From RYN-230 sp036509255 (GTDB taxonomy: Bacteria; Actinomycetota; Actinomycetes; Streptosporangiales; Streptosporangiaceae): a DNA stretch of 64,000 bases. The notes beneath the pieces are model-generated. The model had not been told where the DNA came from. It saw nothing but the letters and a program-made list of their open reading frames with translations, and made no database searches. A program made the translations under genes and the position numbers. Below are positions 35,319-43,428 of this stretch, in pieces (position 1 is the first letter of the stretch; every line of letters begins with the position of its first letter). Location: the NCBI GenBank assembly GCA_036509255.1, contig DATCFY010000232.1, forward strand, positions 6,831 to 70,830, read 5' to 3'.

Positions 35319-36425
35319 ATGGCAGGTACCGATCCCGCAAATGAAATCTCGGAACTGTCGTCGACCCTCGCGAGCGTGGAGTCCGTTCTCGACCCGGAAG
35401 CCATGCGGCGCGAAGCAGACAAGCTGAGGGAGCGCGCGGCCGACCCGGGACTCTGGGACGACCAGGAGCGGGCCCAGGCGGTTACCCGCCGGCTGTCCTA
35501 CCTCGAGGGGGAACTGAGCCGGCTGGCTGGTCTGCGCCGCCGTCTCGACGACACCCGGGTCATGTTCGAGCTGGCCGAGAGTGAGCACGACGAGCCCACC
35601 CGTGAGGAGGCGACCCGTGATCTCGCGGCCTTGCGCAAGGAGATCGACCTGCTTGAGGTCCGGACCCTCCTATCCGGCGAGTACGACGCCCGCGAGGCGC
35701 TGATCACGATCAACGCGCAGGCCGGCGGGGCGGATGCCGCTGACTGGGCGGAAGGGCTGCGGCGCATCTACCTGCGCTGGGCGGAGCGGCACGGGTACCC
35801 CAGCGAGATCTACGACACCTCCTACGCGGAAGAGGCGGGCATCAAGTCCACCACCTTCGCGGTCAAGGCGCCGTACGCGTACGGCACACTGCGCGGTGAG
35901 CACGGCACGCACCGGATGGTGCGTATCTCCAAGTACGACAATCAGGGCCGCAGGCAGACCTCGTTCGCCGGGGTGGACGTGATCCCGGTGGTGGAGCAGA
36001 CCGACCACATCGAGATCCCCGACGACGACATCCGGGTCGATGTGTACCGCTCCAGCGGGCCCGGCGGCCAGGGCGTGAACACCACCGACTCGGCGGTCCG
36101 GCTCACCCACCTGCCGACCGGGATCGTGGTCTCCTGCCAGAACGAGCGCAGCCAGATCCAGAACCGGGCCAGCGCCATGGCCGTGCTCCAGGCCAAGCTG
36201 CTCGAGCGCAGCCGTGCGGAGCAGGCGGCCAAGATGTCCGAGCTGCGCGGTGACTCCTCGGGCAGCTGGGGCACCCAGATCCGGAACTATGTGCTGCACC
36301 CGTACCAGAACGTCAAGGACCTGCGGACCGGGCTGGAGACGGGGAACACCGCCGCGGTCATGGACGGCGAGATCGATGACTTCATCGAGGCTGAAATCCG
36401 CTGGCTGCGCAAGCACGAGGCCTGA
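35319..36425 (+). CDS. prfB: Peptide chain release factor 2, with SKY instead of SPF
   Basis: 368 residues from ATG35319, seven bases after TAGGCT, so leaderless. The peptidyl-hydrolysis motif GGQ is intact (SSGPGGQGVNTTDSAVRL). The stop-codon-recognition tripeptide, SPF in standard RF2, reads S204-K205-Y206 here (VRISKYDNQGRR); the Ser is kept but Pro and Phe are not. RF2 reads UGA and UAA, and most genes in this window end in TGA, so it should still recognise UGA. There is no programmed +1 frameshift as in E. coli; the frame is continuous. Confidence 0.93.
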   Translation: MAGTDPANEISELSSTLASVESVLDPEAMRREADKLRERAADPGLWDDQERAQAVTRRLSYLEGELSRLAGLRRRLDDTRVMFELAESEHDEPTREEATRDLAALRKEIDLLEVRTLLSGEYDAREALITINAQAGGADAADWAEGLRRIYLRWAERHGYPSEIYDTSYAEEAGIKSTTFAVKAPYAYGTLRGEHGTHRMVRISKYDNQGRRQTSFAGVDVIPVVEQTDHIEIPDDDIRVDVYRSSGPGGQGVNTTDSAVRLTHLPTGIVVSCQNERSQIQNRASAMAVLQAKLLERSRAEQAAKMSELRGDSSGSWGTQIRNYVLHPYQNVKDLRTGLETGNTAAVMDGEIDDFIEAEIRWLRKHEA

Positions 36426-36566
36426 TCCGGCCAACGGCTGTCCCGGCCGGGCCGCAGGGATGCACGGCGCGCGCAGGCTTTGGCGCAGGCGTGCCGCGTC
36501 CCGGGCCCGGGCGTGCGCCTGCCCGGCCCCTGAGCCTCCGGGACGGGCCCGGGCGGCCTAGCCGGT

Positions 36567-36749
36567 CTAGTGGGCCACCTGCAGCATGACGGCCAGCGCC
36601 AGCGTGGCTAGCAGCAGCATGGCGATCACGGGCAGGCTCAGCCCGCCGGAGTGATGGTGCATCTGGGCCCGCGCCGACCGGCAGGCAGGGCACCGTGCCT
36701 CGACCACCGGCCCCGCACAGCTGGCGCAGATCAGGTCTTCGCAACTCAT
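36567..36749 (-). CDS. Small zinc-ribbon membrane protein
   Basis: 60 residues from ATG36749, chosen for the GGAGGG site ten bases upstream; ATG36782 would add eleven residues. Two CxxC knuckles (CASC, CPAC) after CEDLI form a zinc ribbon; the C-terminal half is a transmembrane helix beginning LPVIAMLLLATLALAVML. Convergent with prfB. Possibly a membrane-tethered regulator or assembly factor; unknown. Confidence 0.65.
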   Translation of the reverse strand: MSCEDLICASCAGPVVEARCPACRSARAQMHHHSGGLSLPVIAMLLLATLALAVMLQVAH

Positions 36750-36927
36750 CTGGGTCCCTCCCTCAGCAGGCACCGGTGTCACTTCCGCGGTGTTGGACGT
36801 TCGGAACCAGTTTCCCCCCTAGACTGGCCCCTGGCCAAACCGGACAGTCCGCCAGAGCCGGGAGAGCCGTACGGTGGCCGGATTCCGGCTGCGGCGTCCG
36901 CATTCTGTCGAGCGTTGTGATGGGCCT

Positions 36928-37617
36928 GTGATCCACTTCGATAACGTCACTAAGACGTACCCGAACCAGAGCCGTCCGGCTCTGGAGAACGTCACGATCG
37001 ACGTCGAGAAGGGCGAGTTCGTCTTCCTGGTCGGGCCCTCGGGCTCGGGCAAGTCGACGTTCCTGCGGATGATCCTCAAGGAGGAGAAGCCGACCGACGG
37101 CAAGATTCACGTCGCCGGCAAGGATCTCGCCCGCCTCACCAACTGGAAGGTTCCGTATCTGCGCCGCAGGATCGGGTGCGTGTTCCAGGACTTCCGGCTG
37201 CTGCCCAACAAGAACGTCTACCAGAACGTTGCCTTCGCGCTCCAGGTCATCGGCAAGCCCCGGCGGTTCATCCGCAAGGTCGTCCCCGAGGTTGTCGACC
37301 TGGTCGGCCTGGAAGGCAAGCACGACCGGATGCCCGATGAGCTGTCGGGTGGCGAGCAGCAGCGGGTCGCGATGGCCCGGGCGTTCGTGAACCGGCCGAT
37401 GATCCTGCTGGCGGATGAGCCGACCGGGAACATCGACCCGGCCACCTCTATCGGGATCATGAAGGTACTCGACCGGATCAACCGGACCGGGACCACGGTC
37501 GTCATGGCCACGCACGATGCCGCGATCGTGGACTCCATGCGCAAGCGCGTCATCGAGCTCGAGTACGGGAAAGTTGTGCGCGACCAGTCTCGCGGGGTGT
37601 ACGGCCAGGCGTACTGA
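36928..37617 (+). CDS. ftsE: Cell division ATP-binding protein FtsE
   Basis: 229 residues from GTG36928, where conserved FtsE sequence begins (IHFDNVTKTYPN); an upstream GTG at 36874 is less likely. ABC ATPase: Walker A GPSGSGKST, Q-loop VFQDFRLLPNKNV, signature LSGGEQQR, Walker B ILLADEPTGNID, switch His in ATHD. It pairs with FtsX in the divisome and, in other bacteria, gates peptidoglycan hydrolases (RipC in mycobacteria). ftsX follows 83 bases downstream. Confidence 0.96.
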   Translation: MIHFDNVTKTYPNQSRPALENVTIDVEKGEFVFLVGPSGSGKSTFLRMILKEEKPTDGKIHVAGKDLARLTNWKVPYLRRRIGCVFQDFRLLPNKNVYQNVAFALQVIGKPRRFIRKVVPEVVDLVGLEGKHDRMPDELSGGEQQRVAMARAFVNRPMILLADEPTGNIDPATSIGIMKVLDRINRTGTTVVMATHDAAIVDSMRKRVIELEYGKVVRDQSRGVYGQAY

Positions 37618-37700
37618 CCAGCTCAGCCGCCCGGTCCTGGGCGGCTGACGGGGGCGTGGGCGGTACCAGATACCGGGAATTACCAAGGGATCAAGCGACC

Positions 37701-38618
37701 ATGCGTGCACAGTTTGTCTTTCAAGAGGTCTGGACGGGCCTCCGGCGCAACCTCACCATGACGGTTGCGCTGGTGGTCGTGGTGGCCATCAGCCTGTCGC
37801 TGCTGGGCACCGGCCTGTTGTTCGTCAAGCAGGTGGACAACACCCGGACCTACTGGCAGGGCCGGGTCCAGCTGTCCATCTACCTGTGCACGGCGACCAG
37901 CGTCAGCCCGCAGTGCAAGGCGAACGGGCCAGCCACCGAGGCCCAGCGGAACTCGATCTACCACGACCTGACCTCGCTGCGGTCCCAGGGCGTGGAGGCG
38001 GTCTACTACGAGTCGCAGTCCCAGGCCTTCCAGCGCTTCAAGCAGGACTTCGCGCAGGACCGGTCGTTCTCCAGCCTGGTCACCCAGAACGAGATCCCGG
38101 ACTCCTTCCAGGTCAAGCTGCGTAACGCGGAGGGCGACTACCCCGTGGTGGCCGGCGCCGTGCAAGGACGCGCCGGCGTGGACAACATCGTGAACGTCGA
38201 GTCGATCTTGTCCAACTTCTACAAGCTCCTGGACGGCGCGCGGAACGCCGTCATCGTGGTCGCGATCATCCTGGTCATCGCGGCCATCCTGCTGGTCGCC
38301 AACACCATCCGGCTGTCCGCGTTCAACCGCCGCCGCGAGACCAGCATCATGCGGCTGGTGGGCGCGTCCAATTTCTATGTTCAGCTACCATTCTTGCTAG
38401 AAGGAATCATCGCGGGATTGTTCGGCTGGCTGATCGCCGCCGGGTTGCTCATCGCCGTGAAGACCCTGGGCCTCGACACGCTCCAGCAGTACTTCCCGTA
38501 CAACGTCCAGCTCAGCCTCGCCGACCTCATCGAGGTCATCGTCCTAGCCATGGTTATAGGAGTGGTGCTCTGTGGCGTCACGTCCTTCCTCACCCTCAGG
38601 CGCTTCCTTCGCGCGTGA
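37701..38618 (+). CDS. ftsX: Cell division permease-like protein FtsX
   Basis: 305 residues, four transmembrane helices. The first helix (about residues 20-45) is followed by a large extracellular domain with two Cys (LCTATSVSPQC) probably forming a disulfide, as in mycobacterial FtsX. The last three helices carry RRETSIMRLVGASNFYVQLPF. It transmits FtsE ATP cycles to cell-wall hydrolases at the septum. ATG37701 fits the family. The stop overlaps smpB by four bases (GTGA). Confidence 0.96.
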   Translation: MRAQFVFQEVWTGLRRNLTMTVALVVVVAISLSLLGTGLLFVKQVDNTRTYWQGRVQLSIYLCTATSVSPQCKANGPATEAQRNSIYHDLTSLRSQGVEAVYYESQSQAFQRFKQDFAQDRSFSSLVTQNEIPDSFQVKLRNAEGDYPVVAGAVQGRAGVDNIVNVESILSNFYKLLDGARNAVIVVAIILVIAAILLVANTIRLSAFNRRRETSIMRLVGASNFYVQLPFLLEGIIAGLFGWLIAAGLLIAVKTLGLDTLQQYFPYNVQLSLADLIEVIVLAMVIGVVLCGVTSFLTLRRFLRA

Positions 38619-39133
38619 CGCCGGCGGGCGGTAAGACCGTGGCCACCAGGGCAGGAGCATCCAAGGCCGGGGCATCCCGGCAGCAATCCACCGTTATCGC
38701 CCGCAACAGGCGGGCCAGGCACGACTATCACATCGAGGACACGGTCGAGGGCGGGCTGGTCCTCACCGGCACCGAAGTGAAGTCGCTGCGCGCCGGCCGG
38801 GCGTCGCTGACGGATGGTTTCGCGCAGATCCAGGACGGGGAAGTCTGGCTGCACGGCGTGCATATCCCGGAGTACACCCAGGGCACCTGGACCAACCACG
38901 AGCCACGGCGGCCTCGCAAGGTGCTGATGCACCGCAAGGAGATCGACCGGTTCGCGAGCAAGGTGGCCGAGCGAGGGCTCACCATCGTTCCTCTGCAGCT
39001 GTACTTCTCCGGCGGGAGGGTCAAGGTCGAACTGGGCCTGGCCCGCGGTAAGCGAACCTATGACAAGCGTCATGATTTGGCCGAACGCGACGCCGCCCGG
39101 GAGGTAGAACGTGCCATCCGGCGGCGCGGATGA
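38615..39133 (+). CDS. smpB: SsrA-binding protein SmpB
   Basis: 172 residues with a short N-terminal extension before the core (VIARNRRARHDYHIEDTVEG). Characteristic segments GTEVKSLRAGRASL, the RNA-binding barrel, and the basic tail GKRTYDKRHDLAERDA are intact. SmpB carries tmRNA into stalled ribosomes. Coupled to ftsX and followed with slight overlap by the transpeptidase-like gene; ssrA itself is 2.5 kb downstream. Confidence 0.96.
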   Translation: MTPAGGKTVATRAGASKAGASRQQSTVIARNRRARHDYHIEDTVEGGLVLTGTEVKSLRAGRASLTDGFAQIQDGEVWLHGVHIPEYTQGTWTNHEPRRPRKVLMHRKEIDRFASKVAERGLTIVPLQLYFSGGRVKVELGLARGKRTYDKRHDLAERDAAREVERAIRRRG

Positions 39134-41166
39134 TGGCGAAGCAGGCCGTGGCCTCCTACCGTAGACGTGGGGCGCACGCTGCTGCGCGCAGGCACGCCAC
39201 GCCCTTCGTCGGAGTCAAACGCGTTCCGCAGCCTGCCGTCGGCGGGCGCGTACCGTTGAGCGGCGGCATCGGGGGATTGGTGGGCGGCCTGCGCTCGAGG
39301 TCGCGGCAGCTGAAGCTGGGCGCCGCCGGTTTGGTGGTCCTCCTGCTGATCATCGGGGTCGCGGGCGGATTCGCCAGCGGTGAGCCGTCCGCTGAGCCGG
39401 CCGCGCAGCAGTTCCTGCTGGCCTGGGCCCAGGGGCAGTACAAGACGGCGGCCGCCTTGACCACCGGGGCCCCGGCCACCGTGACCACGGCACTGCGCAC
39501 CGCGTACCAGCAGCTGGGGGCGGCGGCCTACTACCTGTCCATGGGCCCGATCACCCAGCACTCCGGCACCGCCGAGGTGCACTTCTTCGCATCTGTGGAC
39601 CTCGGCCAGGACGGCGCGCCGTGGAGCTACGAGGGACGCTTCGCGATGCGCAAGACGTCGGCCGGCTGGCGGGTCCAGTGGAGCCCCGCGGTTATCAATC
39701 CCGGCCTGCGCCAGGGGGCGCGGATGGCCGTAGTCACCCGGATGCCGCCCCGCGCCGCGCTGCTGGACGCCGAGGGCACCACGCTCATCCACCCGTCCCC
39801 GGCCTGGGTCGTCGAGGTCCGGCCGGGGCGGCTGGCCAACCCGGAAGAGACGGCAGAGGTGTTCGCCGGGGTGACCGGGCTGGATAGTGACCAGGTGCTC
39901 AGCGTGATCCGGGCCGCCCCGCAGGCTCACCCGCTGACCCTGGTGACGCTCTCCCCGGCGGCCTACGCCACCCTGCGCAAGAAGCTCAGCCGGGTGCCGG
40001 GGCTGCTCATGCACCGCGTCTCGCGCCGCCTGTTCGACACCAGCGCCGCCGACGTGACCGGGACCGTCGGCACCGAGCTCGCGCCCGTGCTCCAGGCTCA
40101 GGGCGTCTCATACCGGCCGGGGACCACAGTCGGGGTGTCCGGGCTGCAAGAGGTGTACCAGCGGAGGCTGGCGGGCGCGGCGAGAACCGAGGTGATCGCG
40201 GAGAACAGCGCTGGCCACCAGGTGGCGGTGCTCAAGCGGTGGGACGGCACCGACGGAACCGCGGTCCGCACCACCATCGAGGCCGGGGCGCAGCGCGCCG
40301 CGACCAACGCGGTCGCCGGCCAGCCTGCCGCTGCGGCCATCGTCGCGGTGCAGGCCTCCACCGGGCATATCATCGCCGCGGCCGACCATGCCGCGGGCCG
40401 AACCCGGGTGGAACCCCTGGCCGGCCATTACCAGCCGGGTGCGGCGTTCACGATCGTGTCCGCGGCCGCCCTGCTGTCCAAGGGAACGAACCTGAGTCTG
40501 CCGATCCCCTGCCTGCGCAGCACCAGGGTCGGCGGCCGGACCTTCACCAACGTCCCAGCCGTGTCAACCCTGGGTGCCCAGCCGCCGTTCAGCATGGACT
40601 TCGCGCAATCGTGCGGGACCGCCTTCACGACCCTGTCCCAGGGGCTGACCGGCTCCCGGCTCGCCAGCACCGCGACAGCGTTCGGCCTCGGCGCCCAGTG
40701 GAAGCTGCCGCTCAACGCCTCGTCGGGATCCTTCCGGGCGTCCCAGACCCAGGGTGGGCTGGCCGCCGACACCATCGGCGAACAGGGCGTCCAGGCCAGC
40801 CCGCTGGCCATGGCCCTGATCGCGGCGGGGGTGGACGCGGGGAAGTGGCGTCCCCCGGTGCTGGTGACCTCGCCGCCTGATCCTGGCCTGAGCCCACGGG
40901 TGGTGGCCGACGCGCAGACCGTGGGCTCGCTGCGCACGCTAATGCGTGACGCGGTCGTCTCGGGTGCCGCCCGCGGCGCCAACCTGGCCGGAACCCCGGT
41001 GTACGGGCAGGTGGGGACGGCCCGGGCCACGCCTGGTTCCAAGTACTGGGCGCACTGGTTCGTGGGTTACCGGGGCGACGTGGCCTTTGCCGTGCTGGTG
41101 CTGACCAAATCCCCGTCGACGTCGGCCGTCCCCATTGGCGCCTCGTTCCTGTCCGGCGTGGGCTGA
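39130..41166 (+). CDS. Penicillin-binding protein-like transpeptidase homologue without catalytic residues
   Basis: 678 residues. One transmembrane helix (about residues 58-78) follows a basic cytoplasmic N-terminus. An NTF2/MecA-N-like domain and PBP dimerisation region come next. The C-terminal half is a PBP transpeptidase fold. All three active-site motifs are altered: SxxK is A438-A-F-T441 in YQPGAAFTIV, SxN is S494-C-G, and KTG is Q627-V-G-T. It cannot acylate penicillin in the usual way, so a structural or regulatory role at the cell wall is inferred. Two ATGs (39130, 39133) overlap the smpB stop. Linked to FtsEX by operon position. Confidence 0.85.
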   Translation: MMAKQAVASYRRRGAHAAARRHATPFVGVKRVPQPAVGGRVPLSGGIGGLVGGLRSRSRQLKLGAAGLVVLLLIIGVAGGFASGEPSAEPAAQQFLLAWAQGQYKTAAALTTGAPATVTTALRTAYQQLGAAAYYLSMGPITQHSGTAEVHFFASVDLGQDGAPWSYEGRFAMRKTSAGWRVQWSPAVINPGLRQGARMAVVTRMPPRAALLDAEGTTLIHPSPAWVVEVRPGRLANPEETAEVFAGVTGLDSDQVLSVIRAAPQAHPLTLVTLSPAAYATLRKKLSRVPGLLMHRVSRRLFDTSAADVTGTVGTELAPVLQAQGVSYRPGTTVGVSGLQEVYQRRLAGAARTEVIAENSAGHQVAVLKRWDGTDGTAVRTTIEAGAQRAATNAVAGQPAAAAIVAVQASTGHIIAAADHAAGRTRVEPLAGHYQPGAAFTIVSAAALLSKGTNLSLPIPCLRSTRVGGRTFTNVPAVSTLGAQPPFSMDFAQSCGTAFTTLSQGLTGSRLASTATAFGLGAQWKLPLNASSGSFRASQTQGGLAADTIGEQGVQASPLAMALIAAGVDAGKWRPPVLVTSPPDPGLSPRVVADAQTVGSLRTLMRDAVVSGAARGANLAGTPVYGQVGTARATPGSKYWAHWFVGYRGDVAFAVLVLTKSPSTSAVPIGASFLSGVG

Positions 41167-41305
41167 CCGGCCGCCGCGCCGGGCGATGCCCCTGGGCCCA
41201 CCGCCGGGACGCCGCCTGGTTCCGCGGAGCAGTTCGGCCAGAAACGCCTACGCCACAGGGGATGTCGGCGGCGGGCCATTCTGTAACGTGCCCTCGCGAA
41301 GATTT

Positions 41306-41336
41306 TTGTGACTCAGAGCAACCATATGACTACTCT
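41306..41336 (+). promoter_or_regulatory. Candidate promoter of the structured RNA
   Basis: TTGTGA (41306-41311), a 19-base spacer and TACTCT (41331-41336) resemble a sigma-70-type actinobacterial promoter in an unusually AT-rich stretch. Transcription would start near 41343, shortly before the structured region. Confidence 0.4.
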
Positions 41337-41342
41337 CCGACG

Positions 41343-41560
41343 TCTTACCTAATGACTGGGGGCCGCTTGGGGGGTTGCGCCTCAGTCGTCGTGATGAGAA
41401 CCGGACCTCATCTCGGGGGAGGTCCGGGCGTAAGACCGGCCCCGACCCTGTCGGTCGACCCCCCGTTGGGCGCACTTCGGCCACCGCCAGCGCCCGCGGG
41501 GGAGTCTCATCACCACGTGGGGTGCCCGATGGGGCCCGCTTGCGGGCAGCCCATCGGGCA
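41343..41560 (+). ncRNA. Candidate structured non-coding RNA upstream of ssrA
   Basis: No credible ORF fills the 476 bases between the PBP-like gene and tmRNA. This segment folds on paper into a four-way junction. A perfect 9-bp closing stem pairs GTGATGAGA (41391-41399) with TCTCATCAC (41505-41513). A perfect 9-bp hairpin pairs CCGGACCTC (41401-41409) with GAGGTCCGG (41419-41427). A short hairpin forms around 41434-41456. A two-part 12-bp hairpin pairs CCCCCG...GGGCGC with GCGCCC...CGGGGG (41460-41502). It is bounded by a promoter-like sequence on the left and a strong terminator on the right. I recognise no known RNA family. Confidence 0.45.
41523..41560 (+). terminator. Strong terminator hairpin upstream of ssrA
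   Basis: TGCCCGATGGG (41523-41533) pairs with CCCATCGGGCA (41550-41560), with an internal GCCCGC/GCGGGC extension, followed by TCTTGCGTTTCT. It insulates ssrA from the upstream transcription units. Confidence 0.7.
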
Positions 41561-41593
41561 TCTTGCGTTTCTGGGCGCTGGGCGGAATCTGGC

Positions 41594-41623
41594 TTGGTCG
41601 TTCAGCGTTACATCCTGTAGCGT
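41594..41623 (+). promoter_or_regulatory. Probable ssrA promoter
   Basis: TTGGTC (41594-41599), an 18-base spacer and TAGCGT (41618-41623). Transcription would begin about 41630, leaving a short leader to be trimmed by RNase P before the mature 5' end at 41643. Confidence 0.55.
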
Positions 41624-41642
41624 CCGGAAGGACAACTCAACA

Positions 41643-42018
41643 GGGGGTGACAGGCTTCGACTTCGGTGGTTGATCCAGGGGAAGCGAGCCGAGGACGGCG
41701 GACATAACCTCGTTAATACTGTGACCGCAAACCTCATAAGTGCCAAGGTTAAGCGCACTAACCTCGCCCTCGCGGCCTAAATAACCGCAGGGTAGGAGGT
41801 TTGTCAGCCCGGGGATGCCTTCGACCCGGTGTCTGGCATCAGCTAGAAGGATCCACCGCCCAGCCCGGTCGCGGGACTGGTCGGGACATCAAACAGCGGC
41901 TGAGCCCGTCGGCAGCTTGCCTGCAGGACTGCCGGGGCCGAGAAAAGCGACGCAGGATGCGCTCGGAGAAGCCCTGGTGATGTACTGAAGGACGCGGGTT
42001 CGATTCCCGCCACCTCCA
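41643..42018 (+). ncRNA. ssrA: Transfer-messenger RNA (tmRNA)
   Basis: The 5' end GGGGGTGACAGGCTTCGAC and 3' end GGTTCGATTCCCGCCACCTCC form the tRNA-like acceptor and T arms; GGGGGUG pairs with CACCUCC, including one G-U. The discriminator A is at 42018 and CCA is not fully encoded (CCG follows). The tag reading frame starts with the resume codon GCA at 41727 and ends TAA at 41780, giving ANLISAKVKRTNLALAA. The LALAA end is the usual degradation signal. Works with SmpB to rescue stalled ribosomes. Confidence 0.95.
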
Positions 42019-42043
42019 CCGTGGTGTCGCAAGACACCGGAAT

Positions 42044-42079
42044 GACCCCGAACTGATCAGGTTCGGGGTCGTTTGGTTT
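42044..42079 (+). terminator. ssrA rho-independent terminator
   Basis: Perfect 10-bp stem GACCCCGAAC (42044-42053) with GTTCGGGGTC (42061-42070), seven-base loop TGATCAG, followed by GTTTGGTTT. A smaller GGTGTC-GCAA-GACACC hairpin (42023-42038) lies just before it. Confidence 0.85.
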
Positions 42080-42330
42080 CGGGCCCGGAGGCTCGCCGGT
42101 GCGTTGGTGCTTCCGCCCGCCCGGGCGCCGCGGCATTCCTTCCCGGGCGGAGTTCCGGGCTGAAAACGGAGGTGGCTCAGGCGGCCGCCGGGCTACTCGG
42201 GCCGGGCGAAGGGGCCCGGGGTAGTGACGCAGCGTCGGCATCAGGGGCGGATTAGCTCCTATCGCGCCCGGTTCGCGGCGGGATATTATTCGCGCGCCTG
42301 GGATGCCGCCATCTTGCCGAAGGAACGCCC
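42080..42330 (+). other. Intergenic region between ssrA terminator and Rieske gene
   Basis: No gene is seen. It contains a 9-bp inverted repeat CCGCCCGGG (42117-42125) / CCCGGGCGG (42142-42150) and a likely -10 box TATTAT (42284-42289). GAAGGAA lies about six bases before GTG42331. No attachment-site repeat of the tmRNA 3' end was found. Confidence 0.5.
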
Positions 42331-43428
42331 GTGATCCTTAACGCCTGGTATGTCGCTGGGTTCAGCGAGGAATTCGCGCCCGGCACCATCGCCGGGCAGG
42401 TGATCGCGGGCAGGCCGCTGGTGCTGTGGCGCACGCGCGCGGGAGAGGCCGTGGCCCTCGACGCCCGCTGCGCCCACAAGCGGTTCCCGCTCTGGAAGGG
42501 CAAGCTGCTCGACGGCGACGTGCTCGAGTGCGCCTACCACGGGTTCGCCTACGACCCCTCCGGGCGCTGCGTGGCGATCCCGGCCCTGCACGAGCAAGGG
42601 GAGAAGATCCCGAGGACCGCGAGGCAGCGCAGGTTCCCCGTGGTGGAGCAGGACGGGGTCGTGTGGCTGTGGCCGGGCGATCGTGAGCCCGCGGGCAGTC
42701 CCCCGCGCACCCCCGAGATCGGTGCCGATGACTGGGAGACCATCAGCACAGAACCTATGGAGGTCGCGGCCAACGCGCGCCTGATGATCGAGAACCTGTT
42801 CGATCTGACCCATTTTTACCCGCTGCACGCCGGCAATATCGGGTCGCTGGCGGATGCACGGGTTCCCGTCGAGATCGAGCGCGGGGAGCGCGAGGGAGTC
42901 CCGTATCTGAAGACCATCAGGCGCCGGAGCAGCTGCACGCTGCCGCCGACGACACGGGACAGGTTCGGCCTGGAGGTCGCAGACCAGGTGCAGGAGCACA
43001 CGATGGTGGGGCCTGGCCTTTTCCACGTGGTCGTGACGGTAGCTCCGCCCGGCGGTCTCGGCCACGGTGAGGAGCAGGGATTCGTCCTCTACCAGAGCAT
43101 CACCCCGCGCGACGAGTCGCACCACATATGGCGCCGGTCGACGTCCTGCCGGGCTGGGACCGCCTGGGCCGGCTCCCCGGGCCGGAGCCTGGTCGACGCG
43201 ATCGTGGCGGGCGCCCCCACGGTGGTGGAGCAGGACCGCTGGGCTCTCGAAGAGCAGCAGAAGATGTTCGCCTACCCGGATGAGGGCTACCGGGAGGTCC
43301 ACATCAAGACCGACGGCGCGGTGATAATGGCGCGGCGGATCCTGGACGACATGGAAGCCGCCGAGGACTCGGCCGGCTTGTCCCAGGTGCGCAGCCAGCA
43401 AGCACGGCGGTCCGCGGACGTGGCATGA
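42331..43428 (+). CDS. Rieske [2Fe-2S] non-heme iron oxygenase, alpha subunit
   Basis: 365 residues. Rieske cluster ligands are C-A-H in DARCAHKRFP and C-A-Y-H in LECAYHGFAY. The mononuclear iron site is in NLFDLTHFYPLHAG (two His), with the bridging Asp in the same segment. Start MILNAWYVAG and overall size fit the vanillate O-demethylase/dicamba-monooxygenase type, which demethylates or hydroxylates aromatic or related compounds. A reductase partner is needed but none is adjacent; the next gene, overlapping by ATGA, encodes a two-CxxC mini-protein that may be linked to it. GTG start with GAAGGAA. Confidence 0.88.
   Translation: MILNAWYVAGFSEEFAPGTIAGQVIAGRPLVLWRTRAGEAVALDARCAHKRFPLWKGKLLDGDVLECAYHGFAYDPSGRCVAIPALHEQGEKIPRTARQRRFPVVEQDGVVWLWPGDREPAGSPPRTPEIGADDWETISTEPMEVAANARLMIENLFDLTHFYPLHAGNIGSLADARVPVEIERGEREGVPYLKTIRRRSSCTLPPTTRDRFGLEVADQVQEHTMVGPGLFHVVVTVAPPGGLGHGEEQGFVLYQSITPRDESHHIWRRSTSCRAGTAWAGSPGRSLVDAIVAGAPTVVEQDRWALEEQQKMFAYPDEGYREVHIKTDGAVIMARRILDDMEAAEDSAGLSQVRSQQARRSADVA

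Noticed and set aside
30743..35422. Long minus-strand ORFs (639 and 663 codons) over glutamate dehydrogenase
   Set aside because: Antisense shadows of a well-conserved 1685-residue enzyme.
35319..36425. Programmed frameshift in prfB
   Set aside because: The reading frame is continuous from ATG35319; no internal TGA or slippery CTTTGA-like site is seen near the start.
41643..42330. tmRNA 3' end as an integration site
   Set aside because: No duplicated 3' segment, integrase or phage gene is found downstream within the window.
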